Origin: Opitutaceae bacterium
GTDB taxonomy: Bacteria > Verrucomicrobiota > Verrucomicrobiia > Opitutales > Opitutaceae
Direction: 5' to 3'
NCBI GenBank assembly: GCA_023269455.1
Contig: JAHFTG010000178.1
Span: forward strand, 1 to 5,203
Length of the DNA: 5,203 bases
The notes below the pieces were generated by a model, which made no database searches, was not told where the DNA came from, and saw only the letters and a program-made list of their open reading frames with translations. Within the stretch, counting starts at the first letter, position 1. Every line of letters begins with the position of its first letter. Made by a program: the position numbers and the translations under genes. This document shows, piece by piece, positions 1 to 4,723 of this stretch.

Positions 1-1
1 G

Positions 2-91
2 TTTTTTCCGGTGGACGCGCACAAGCCGTCGCTGGCGGTCGGCTCGCCTTCGCTGGTTCGCAAAACGGTCGTGAAAGTCCCCGTCGCTTGA
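2..91 (+). CDS. C-terminal fragment of an unidentified protein (5' end outside window)
   Basis: Reading from position 2, this frame is open for 29 codons and stops at TGA 89-91. The visible tail reads FFPVDAHKPSLAVGSPSLVR followed by KTVVKVPVA. Third codon positions are almost all G or C, like the neighbouring genes, which supports real coding. The stop codon overlaps the TTG start of rlmJ by two bases (TTGA at 88-91), an arrangement typical of translationally coupled operon genes. I do not recognise the family from so short a tail. The frame beginning at position 1 is also open, but it runs directly into the rlmJ frame, and its residues upstream of the conserved RlmJ N-terminus do not look like an RlmJ extension. 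The fragment is therefore inferred from stop-start overlap and codon bias, not homology. Confidence 0.6.
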   Translation, partial: FFPVDAHKPSLAVGSPSLVRKTVVKVPVA

Positions 92-957
92 ACTACCGCC
101 ACCATTACCACGCGGGCAATTTTGCCGACGTGATCAAACATGCGGTGCTCGTGCGGCTGGTGCGTGCGATGCAGCGCAAGACCAAGGGTTTTTTGTATGT
201 CGATACGCACGCGGGGCGCGGGCGCTACGACTTGGAGGACGCAGGGCGCGGCGACACGTTGGAGCGCAAGGCCGAGTGGCCCGATGGCATCGGCCGCCTG
301 TGGAACCGGCCGAAACTCCCCGAGGTGATCGCGGACTACATCGGGCTGGTGAAGGAATACGACAAGAAGCTTGGCAACCTGGACCCGCAGCCGCGTTTTT
401 ATCCGGGCTCGCCCCGACTGGTGCGCCTGTTGGCGCGACCGCAGGACCGGCTATCGTTGTTTGAAAAGCAGCCGACGGAAGCGGCGGCGTTGCGGTCGGA
501 GTTTGCGCGCTCGGGCGGCGTGGGTGTGCAATCGGCCGACGGCTACGCCGGCCTGCGCGGACAACTGCCGCCGCAGGAGAAACGCGCGCTGGTGCTGATC
601 GATCCGCCGTTCGAGGCGAAGGACGAGTTTGCGCACATCGTGAAGGCGGTGGCGGACGGGTTGAGCCGGATGCCATCGGCGGTGTTTGCGATCTGGTATC
701 CGATCACGGAGCGGGCGCGCGTGGATGTTTTTTTTGAGGAGCTGTTGGCGTTGAAACTGCCGCCAACCTTCGTGCATGAACTCATGATCGCCGGTCCCGA
801 GCACTCGATGAAAATGAAAGGCAGCGGCCTCGTGGTCATCAATCCGCCTTGGGAGATAGACCGGGAACTCACGCCGATGAATCCTTGGTTGGGCGAAGTG
901 CTGGCGCAGGAGCCTGGCGGGCGGGCGAGCTTGCGTTGGCTGGTGCGCGAGGCGTGA
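88..957 (+). CDS. rlmJ: 23S rRNA (adenine(2030)-N(6))-methyltransferase RlmJ
   Basis: RlmJ uses S-adenosylmethionine to methylate N6 of A2030 in 23S rRNA in the cytoplasm, a housekeeping modification. The 289-residue protein is close to the E. coli enzyme (280 aa). It begins with the family signature MNYRHHYHAGNFADVIKHAV (residues 1-20). The SAM-site strand VDTHAGRGRY follows at 38-47, then YPGSP at 105-109. The catalytic N6-adenine methyltransferase motif is DPPF at 172-175, in LIDPPFEAKDEF, and then come WYP (203-205) and INPPW (251-255). The start is TTG at 88: the conserved N-terminus begins exactly there and no ATG is near, although the frame stays open upstream to the window edge. No clear Shine-Dalgarno sequence is visible. 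The TTGA overlap with the upstream stop suggests coupled translation. The family assignment is very secure and the start is well supported. Confidence 0.96.
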   Translation: MNYRHHYHAGNFADVIKHAVLVRLVRAMQRKTKGFLYVDTHAGRGRYDLEDAGRGDTLERKAEWPDGIGRLWNRPKLPEVIADYIGLVKEYDKKLGNLDPQPRFYPGSPRLVRLLARPQDRLSLFEKQPTEAAALRSEFARSGGVGVQSADGYAGLRGQLPPQEKRALVLIDPPFEAKDEFAHIVKAVADGLSRMPSAVFAIWYPITERARVDVFFEELLALKLPPTFVHELMIAGPEHSMKMKGSGLVVINPPWEIDRELTPMNPWLGEVLAQEPGGRASLRWLVREA

Positions 958-1024
958 GCGGCTCAGTAGGCTGGCGTGGGGGAAGGGCTTGCGGAGGTAG
1001 GCCCGGGACTTCACGGTCTTGCGC

Positions 1025-1747
1025 ATGAACCTCTTCCTTCGCCCTTTCTTTTTTTGCGCGGCTGCCGCGGTTGCTCCGGTTGCATTTGCCGCGGACACGA
1101 CGTCGGCGACGCCGGCGACTTCGGTCGCTTCATCGGCGGCTTCTGCGCTGGCGGCGTTTTCCAATTCTGATTTGGCCGCCGGGCTGAAGAGCGGACTGGG
1201 CACGGCGTTGGAAACGGCGATGGGCAAGCTCGTGCAGCCGGGCGCACTGAAAGTTTCACCGCCGAAGGCGCTGGAGAAAATCGAGGCGGCTTCGGGGAGC
1301 GCCGGTCAGGCCGACAGCATGACATCGGCTTTGAACGCGGCGGTCGCCAAGGTCGCACCGGAAGCGGCTGAGTTGATGCGCACGACGTTCAAGGACGTGA
1401 CGATCACGGATGCGAAGGCGGCGTTGTTGAACGCCCCGGCGGGCGGCACGCAATACTTGCAGAAGACGATGGGAGCGACGTTGCGCGCGAAGCTGTTGCC
1501 GTTGGTGAAGACGGCGGTGACGTCGTCCGGGATGGAAGACAAGGCGAAGAGCTTGCTGGCTTCGGCCGGTCCGCTTGCGTCGATGGCCGGTGGCAAGAGC
1601 CTCTCCGACATCGACGGTTATGTGTGCGATCAGGTGATCGCCCAAGGCTTCAAATTCATGTCGAAGGAAGAGGGCGCGATCCGCGCCAATCCTTCGCTGC
1701 TGACAAATCCGCTGGCGCAGAAAATCTTCGGGCTGATCAAAAAGTAA
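1025..1747 (+). CDS. DUF4197 domain-containing exported protein
   Basis: This 240-residue protein begins with a typical Sec signal peptide, MNLFLRPFFF then CAAAAVAPVAFA, with probable cleavage after AFA (residue 22). It is therefore likely periplasmic; the Cys at 11 has no lipobox context. An Ala/Ser/Thr-rich linker follows to about residue 46. The rest matches DUF4197 as I know it: GLKSGLGTALETA (53-65), a central helical region, DVTITDAKAALLNAPAGGTQ (124-143), then YLQKTMGATLRAKLLPLVKT, and a C-terminal segment with GYVCDQVIAQGFKFMSKEE (198-216) and IRANPSLLTNPLAQKIFGLI. The function of DUF4197 is not known to me. ATG 1025 was preferred to the in-frame TTG at 1019, because ATG is the better start codon and puts the signal peptide at the N-terminus; an in-frame stop lies at 998-1000. 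The nearest purine-rich GGAGG (993-997) is too distant to act as a ribosome binding site. The gene lies 67 nt after rlmJ and could be cotranscribed with it. Confidence 0.88.
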   Translation: MNLFLRPFFFCAAAAVAPVAFAADTTSATPATSVASSAASALAAFSNSDLAAGLKSGLGTALETAMGKLVQPGALKVSPPKALEKIEAASGSAGQADSMTSALNAAVAKVAPEAAELMRTTFKDVTITDAKAALLNAPAGGTQYLQKTMGATLRAKLLPLVKTAVTSSGMEDKAKSLLASAGPLASMAGGKSLSDIDGYVCDQVIAQGFKFMSKEEGAIRANPSLLTNPLAQKIFGLIKK

Positions 1748-1761
1748 ACGGTCCTCCCGTG

Positions 1762-1793
1762 AACCGCACAGCTCCTGACGGGCTCGTGCGGTT
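1762..1793. terminator. Hairpin between convergent genes, possible bidirectional terminator
   Basis: AACCGCAC (1762-1769) and GTGCGGTT (1786-1793) form a perfect 8-bp stem. AGCT (1770-1773) and GGCT (1781-1784) can extend it after a one-base bulge. It sits 14 nt after the DUF4197 stop and 13 nt beyond the stop of the minus-strand ORF converging on it. A second small stem, TTCGC-AAA-GCGAA, overlaps at 1793-1805. Neither strand has a proper U-tract after the stem, so the terminator role is inferred from stem strength and position. Confidence 0.45.
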
Positions 1794-1806
1794 TCGCAAA
1801 GCGAAG

Positions 1807-1989
1807 TTACTTGGTCTTGCGGATTTCCGTCACGCGCAGGGGCGTGAAGGGAATATCGGCCGAGACGTTCACGCGCGCGGGCAGATCAGGGGCGCGGAAG
1901 ACGGGCTTGCCCCACTGGACGTCGTAGGAAGACATCACGACCGTGGAGGGTTGAGACTTCTGGGCTTGGCTGGGGGTATGATCAAACAT
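1807..1989 (-). CDS. Small hypothetical protein, 60 aa
   Basis: ATG at 1989 to TAA at 1807-1809 encodes MFDHTPSQAQKSQPSTVVMS and then SYDVQWGKPVFRAPDLPARV, NVSADIPFTPLRVTEIRKTK. I do not recognise the family. Coding is supported by a strong G/C preference at third positions, especially after residue 18, and by a balanced composition with no transmembrane or signal segment. It also has its own upstream AT-rich region and a hairpin just past its stop. The C-terminal part is strand-rich in appearance and ends in basic residues. An alternative start is the internal Met at residue 19 (codon at 1933-1935), where the codon bias becomes strongest and a compact 42-residue protein would begin. Neither start has a Shine-Dalgarno sequence. 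The overlapping plus-strand ORF (1624-2007) spans the DUF4197 stop and is Gly/Arg-rich, so it is the less likely coding strand. Confidence 0.55.
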   Translation of the reverse strand: MFDHTPSQAQKSQPSTVVMSSYDVQWGKPVFRAPDLPARVNVSADIPFTPLRVTEIRKTK

Positions 1990-2053
1990 GGGGGTAGTGG
2001 GGGATGAGCAATAAGACGTTTATCGGCTCGTTTTACGATTCGATTTAGCGGCT

Positions 2054-2067
2054 ATGAATAAATTCAT
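2054..2067. promoter_or_regulatory. AT-rich 14-bp palindrome (operator-like)
   Basis: ATGAAT (2054-2059) and ATTCAT (2062-2067) form a perfect inverted repeat with a 2-bp centre. It lies in the AT-rich patch at roughly 2020-2070, the least GC-rich stretch of the window, 65 nt upstream of the 60-aa minus-strand ORF and just beyond the hsp20 terminator hairpin. The position suits a promoter or regulator binding site for that ORF. No convincing -35/-10 pair could be fixed, so this is an inference from symmetry and location. Confidence 0.3.
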
Positions 2068-2075
2068 TAGGCGAA

Positions 2076-2109
2076 CTACTCCCATGCGTCGGCTGGTGCA
2101 TGAGAGTAG
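2076..2109 (-). terminator. Strong hairpin downstream of hsp20, probable terminator
   Basis: CTACTC-C-CATGC (2076-2087) pairs with GCATG-A-GAGTAG (2098-2109). This gives 11 pairs with one C/A mismatch and a 10-nt loop. It begins 10 nt after the hsp20 stop codon on the minus strand. The minus-strand continuation starts TTCGCC and then becomes T/A-rich, so the U-tract is imperfect. Stem length and position right after a stop make this the best terminator candidate in the window. Confidence 0.55.
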
Positions 2110-2119
2110 CGATTTCGGC

Positions 2120-2530
2120 TCAGCTGACGGTTGGCCGCAGCCGGTCTCTGGCGGTGTTCAACGCCTCGGGCTGCTTCTTGGGCAGCGTCAGGGTGAGCAC
2201 ACCGTCCCGGATTTCCGCCTGAAGGGCGGCATAGTCGAGGCCGTGGCCCAGCCGCAGCCGGAGCTGGTAGTCGCGCTGCGCGCCTTCGAGGTGGAGCGCC
2301 TGCCAGTTGACGCGGACGAAGTGGGTCTTCCGCGCGGTGACGGTGAGGTCGGGACCGCGCGTGGTGATCTCCACCCCGGACGCGTCCACGCCCGGCACAT
2401 AGACGACGACCTGGAGGGCGTCGCCTTGCTCGCGGCAGTCGTAGTGCGGCTTCCGCGCGGCGCCGGGGTTGACCGGGGCGTGCGGGTTGCGGTGACTGGC
2501 GGCATTCAGCGGTGTGATGATGGTGTTCAT
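2120..2530 (-). CDS. Small heat shock protein, Hsp20/alpha-crystallin family
   Basis: Proteins of this family are ATP-independent holdase chaperones that bind unfolding proteins in the cytoplasm and form oligomers. The 136-residue protein has a short N-terminal arm (1-27) and then an alpha-crystallin domain from about 28 to 118. The domain opens with YDCREQGDALQVVVYVPGVD (30-49), where the family usually has a 'uPGu' turn. It continues with VEITTRGPDLTVTARK (53-68) and closes with AEIRDGVLTLTLPKK (105-119), the diagnostic A-x-x-x-D-GVL-x-L-x-LPK motif. The C-terminal tail QPEALNTARDRLRPTVS lacks the usual I/V-x-I/V motif that docks neighbouring dimers. The ATG at 2530 has no Shine-Dalgarno sequence and is preceded by a pyrimidine tract (complement of 2533-2554). 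No CIRCE element was seen upstream. It is apparently monocistronic and is followed by a hairpin. Confidence 0.9.
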   Translation of the reverse strand: MNTIITPLNAASHRNPHAPVNPGAARKPHYDCREQGDALQVVVYVPGVDASGVEITTRGPDLTVTARKTHFVRVNWQALHLEGAQRDYQLRLRLGHGLDYAALQAEIRDGVLTLTLPKKQPEALNTARDRLRPTVS

Positions 2531-2623
2531 GGCAAAAGAGAAAAAGGGAGAAAGTGATTTCGGGTGGGTTGGGAAGACGCAGTGGCGTCCGAGGGCTTGC
2601 GGCCTCCGGGCTTCATCAGGTGT

Positions 2624-2660
2624 GGCTAAACTTTTATTCCGTTGGACGGAGGTTTAGGCC
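2624..2660 (-). repeat. Nested hairpin about 95 nt upstream of hsp20
   Basis: The outer arms CTAAAC (2626-2631) and GTTTAG (2652-2657) are perfectly complementary and can be extended by GG/CC (2624-2625 with 2659-2660) around one bulged G. Inside them, TCCGT (2638-2642) and ACGGA (2646-2650) form a second perfect stem with a 3-nt loop. An asymmetric internal loop (TTTTAT, 2632-2637, opposite one G) joins the two. It would lie in the hsp20 leader or at its promoter. The function is unknown; the pairing is directly visible. Confidence 0.4.
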
Positions 2661-2814
2661 TGAGAGCCCGTGCCGAGCGTGGTTTTTTTGGACCACTGTT
2701 GGGCGACGACCGGACGCATCTGGGCGCAGCAAATCGCAACAGCCTTCGTGATCGAAGTGCTGGCGTGGCTGCGGAGATGTTTGTGTGCCCGGTTCATTTG
2801 AAACGTGAGTTACC

Positions 2815-2858
2815 ATGCACAATGCATCGCTCATGCCAAGTGCGATGACGAATCGTCA
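2815..2858. repeat. Cluster of three short inverted repeats downstream of the phosphoesterase operon
   Basis: Three mutually overlapping symmetric elements are visible: ATGCA-CAA-TGCAT (2815-2827), CATCGC (2825-2830) with GCGATG (2842-2847), and TGACGA-A-TCGTCA (2846-2858). They begin about 40 nt past the phosphoesterase stop on the minus strand. They could form alternative hairpins at the 3' end of the operon transcript. No U-tract follows, so they are recorded as repeats and not as a terminator. Confidence 0.35.
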
Positions 2859-2898
2859 CCGGAACGTAGCTCTCGTAGCGTGCGAGCGAAGCGCGGAA

Positions 2899-3741
2899 TC
2901 AGCCGGTCGGCGCTTGCGAGGAAACCGAGGCGATCACGGGCGCGGAGGGGAGTTCGCCGGCTTCGGGAACTCCGTCTTCCAGCGGGAAAATTTTTCTGAA
3001 ATCGGCGAATTCGATGAGCTCGAAACGGCCGTCGTCGTGCTCGACGATGGCGGTGAGCGATTCGACCCAGTCGCCGGAGTTCAAGTAGTGGACGTTACCG
3101 AACATCTTGTCGGCGGCGGTGTGAATATGGCCGCACATCACGCCGACGCAGTTGCGGCTTTCGGCGAGCTTGACGATGTGTTCCTCGAAGTTGGACACGT
3201 GGCTGACGGCCTGTTTCACGCGGGCTTTCACGGCTTTGCTGAGCGAGTAGTATTCCTTGCCCTGCCATGCGCGGAAGTGGTTGTAGAGGCGGTTGAGGCG
3301 CATGAGCGCGCGGTAGCCCCAATCGCCGATGTAGGCGAGGAAGACGAAGTTCTTGGTGATGGTGTCGAAGACGTCGCCGTGGAGCACGAAGTAGCGGCCG
3401 CGCACGCCCTCGTGGACGTAGTCCTCGACGATCTTCAGGTTTTCAAAATCGAGGGGGAGAAACTTGGAGAGGACGTCGTCGTGGTTGCCGCGCAGGTAGA
3501 TGACCTCGGTGTCGCGTTTTTCGAGTTTCTTGAGGATGAGGCGGATGAAGCGCGTGTGGGACTTGGGCCAGTGGCCGGTCTGCTTGAGGCGCCAGCCGTC
3601 GATGATGTCGCCGTTCAGAATCAGCTTCTCGCAGTGGGTGTATTTGAGAAAATGATTCACCTCGCGGATTTTGCAGTCGGCGGTGCCCAGGTGAACGTCC
3701 GAGATGATGATCGTTTTGTATTTGATCGGTTTAAGCTCCAT
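2899..3741 (-). CDS. Calcineurin-like metallophosphoesterase, PlcP-like (LpxH/COG2908 family)
   Basis: This is a 280-residue two-metal phosphoesterase. The metal-binding motifs occur in order: SDVHLG (14-19, D15 and H17), NGDIIDGW (43-50, D45), RGNHDD (84-89), VLHGDVFD (119-126) and CGHIHTA (203-209, H205 and H207). LNSGDWVES (220-228) and EHDDGRFELIEF (234-245) follow. Homologues are usually annotated as UDP-2,3-diacylglucosamine diphosphatase (LpxH, lipid A pathway). LpxH as I recall it has GNRD where this protein has GNHD. The motifs DGWRLK, GDW and LNSGDWVES instead match the rhizobial phospholipase C PlcP group, which cleaves phosphatidylcholine-type lipids to diacylglycerol. The lipid-kinase and glycosyltransferase neighbours favour PlcP. 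The frame is open to 3867, but ATG 3741 was chosen because the family core starts at MELKPIKYKTIIISDVHLG and the longer start would overlap the upstream gene. It lies 64 nt after the kinase gene. The Pro/Ser-rich tail after 253 looks unstructured. The superfamily is certain; the substrate is an inference. Confidence 0.9.
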   Translation of the reverse strand: MELKPIKYKTIIISDVHLGTADCKIREVNHFLKYTHCEKLILNGDIIDGWRLKQTGHWPKSHTRFIRLILKKLEKRDTEVIYLRGNHDDVLSKFLPLDFENLKIVEDYVHEGVRGRYFVLHGDVFDTITKNFVFLAYIGDWGYRALMRLNRLYNHFRAWQGKEYYSLSKAVKARVKQAVSHVSNFEEHIVKLAESRNCVGVMCGHIHTAADKMFGNVHYLNSGDWVESLTAIVEHDDGRFELIEFADFRKIFPLEDGVPEAGELPSAPVIASVSSQAPTG

Positions 3742-3805
3742 CGGCGGCGAGGTTAGCAAAATTGGAGGGCGGCGACTAGGGGTTTGCTGAATCGTTGCGC
3801 AAACG
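3742..3805 (-). other. 64-nt spacer between lipid kinase and phosphoesterase genes
   Basis: The spacer contains a 6-bp inverted repeat, GTTTGC (3782-3787) and GCAAAC (3799-3804), enclosing 11 nt. Overlapping it is the 8-bp palindrome TTGCGCAA (3795-3802). There is no U-tract on the minus strand after the stem and no obvious Shine-Dalgarno sequence before the ATG at 3741. It is longer than the 21-nt gap upstream, so an internal promoter or a processing hairpin is possible, but nothing decisive is visible. Confidence 0.3.
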
Positions 3806-4702
3806 TCACGCAGCCGGGGGAACTTGCGCCGGGACCATGATGCGGAGGCTGCGGGGGCGGACGACAATATCCACGAGGGCGCCGGTTTCGTGCGTCTCGC
3901 CGTCGGTGTGGATGAGGCCGGGCGCGGCGCGCTCGATGGTGAAGTGGGCGCCTTGGAGGCGGGCGACGCTCGGGCTGCCGTCGATGCGCTTGGAGAAGAG
4001 TCGAACGACGAGAGGCAGGGTGTTGAGGACGGTGGCGCGTTTGATGACGGTGAGGTCGAGGCGGCCGTCGTCCACGCGGGCGCCGGGAGCGATGAAGCAG
4101 TCGTTGCCGTATTGGTCGGAGTTGGCGACGGTGACGATGAAGGCGGGCGTGGTGAGGGCGGCGGTGCCGTTGCGGATGTGATAGGTCTCGGGGCGGTAGC
4201 CGAAGAGCGCGGCGCAGGTGGTCTTCACGTAGGCGGGCAGGCCGCGACGGGTGAGGAGATTAAACCGGTGGCTGATCTCAGCGTCGAAGCCGAGGCCCAT
4301 GACGTTGAAGAACGGGATGCCGTTGGCGGTGCCGGTATCGATGGTGCGGACACGCCCGTCGAGGAGCGTGCGAAAGGCACCTTTGCCGGGGCCGGGAATT
4401 CCGAGGTGGCGACCGAGGCCGTTGCCGGAGCCGCAGGGGACGAGGCCGAGGGCGGCGCCGGTGCCGACGAGGGCCGCGGCGACTTCGTTCAACGTGCCGT
4501 CACCGCCGACGGCGACGACGAGTTCGCAGCCGTCATCGACGGCCCGGCGGGCGAGCTCGGTGGCGTGGCGGGGGTGCGCGGTGAGAACGAGTTCGGCCTG
4601 CGGGACTTGGTCGCGGATGAAGGCGCGCGTCTTCTCAAGGAGGGCGGGGCTTCTGGCGTTGTGGCCAGAGTTGGGGTTGAAGATGAACCGGGTTTTTCCC
4701 AC
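3806..4702 (-). CDS. Diacylglycerol kinase-like lipid kinase (YegS/DagK/BmrU family)
   Basis: This family phosphorylates diacylglycerol or related lipids with ATP at the inner face of the cytoplasmic membrane, giving phosphatidate. The 298-residue length is normal for YegS/DgkB proteins. The N-terminal DAGK catalytic domain starts FNPNSG (8-13) and contains the nucleotide-binding signature VGGDGTLNEV (65-74) and PCGSGNGLGRHLGIP (89-103). The C-terminal beta-sandwich domain carries MGLGFDAEI (135-143), APGARVDDGRLDL (205-217) and HTDGE (265-269), where the family has a conserved D-G-E. The start is GTG at 4702, since the same frame has the glycosyltransferase stop at 4724-4726 and no other start codon between. 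No Shine-Dalgarno sequence is visible, so coupling with the glycosyltransferase gene 21 nt upstream is plausible. Sphingosine kinases share this fold. The lipid substrate is inferred from family and neighbours. Confidence 0.93.
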   Translation of the reverse strand: MGKTRFIFNPNSGHNARSPALLEKTRAFIRDQVPQAELVLTAHPRHATELARRAVDDGCELVVAVGGDGTLNEVAAALVGTGAALGLVPCGSGNGLGRHLGIPGPGKGAFRTLLDGRVRTIDTGTANGIPFFNVMGLGFDAEISHRFNLLTRRGLPAYVKTTCAALFGYRPETYHIRNGTAALTTPAFIVTVANSDQYGNDCFIAPGARVDDGRLDLTVIKRATVLNTLPLVVRLFSKRIDGSPSVARLQGAHFTIERAAPGLIHTDGETHETGALVDIVVRPRSLRIMVPAQVPPAA

Positions 4703-4723
4703 AGCGAAGAGGATGGCGGCGAA

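Larger units (their letters stand above)
2531..2898. other. 368-nt intergenic region upstream of hsp20 and downstream of the phosphoesterase gene
   Basis: No convincing gene is present. Short ORFs exist on both strands (2634-2834 minus, 2642-2848 plus, 2554-2751 plus), but I recognise none of them and they contradict one another. The region must hold the hsp20 promoter on the minus strand and the end of the phosphoesterase operon. It contains a nested hairpin (2624-2660), a GTGGT/ACCAC stem around a T-rich loop (2679-2696), a CTTCG-TGAT-CGAAG hairpin (2744-2757), a cluster of inverted repeats (2815-2858), and two copies of CGTAGC (2865-2870 and 2874-2879). No clear -35/-10 promoter could be assigned. 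Confidence 0.5.

Noticed and set aside
985..1004. Weak hairpin GGGC/GCCC in the rlmJ-DUF4197 spacer as a terminator
   Set aside because: The stem has only about six pairs including a G-T, and no U-tract follows. The same-strand gene follows closely, so readthrough is as likely.
451..1227. 258-aa minus-strand ORF spanning rlmJ and the DUF4197 signal peptide
   Set aside because: It is Arg/His-rich, crosses two well-supported plus-strand genes and their spacer, and has no recognisable family.
1624..2007. 127-aa plus-strand ORF overlapping the DUF4197 end and the 60-aa minus ORF
   Set aside because: It starts inside a solid gene, is Gly/Arg-rich, and runs through the 1762-1793 hairpin; codon bias favours the minus strand.
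2531..2660. CIRCE element, ROSE or fourU RNA thermometer controlling hsp20
   Set aside because: No TTAGCACTC-N9-GAGTGCTAA type repeat was found. There is also no SD near the start codon for a thermometer stem to hide.
2634..2848. Overlapping short ORFs on both strands (66 aa minus, 68 aa plus) upstream of hsp20
   Set aside because: Neither resembles a known family, they exclude each other, and they overlap several inverted repeats. I found no reason to call either coding.
2815..3756. 313-aa plus-strand ORF opposite the phosphoesterase
   Set aside because: Its Val/Asp/Glu-rich composition mirrors the antisense of a GC-biased gene, and the opposite strand has all metallophosphoesterase motifs in order.
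3742..3867. N-terminal 42-residue extension of the phosphoesterase ORF
   Set aside because: It would overlap the kinase 3' end by about 60 nt, is Arg/Pro/Ser-rich without signal-peptide character, and lies before the conserved family start at MELKPIKYKT.
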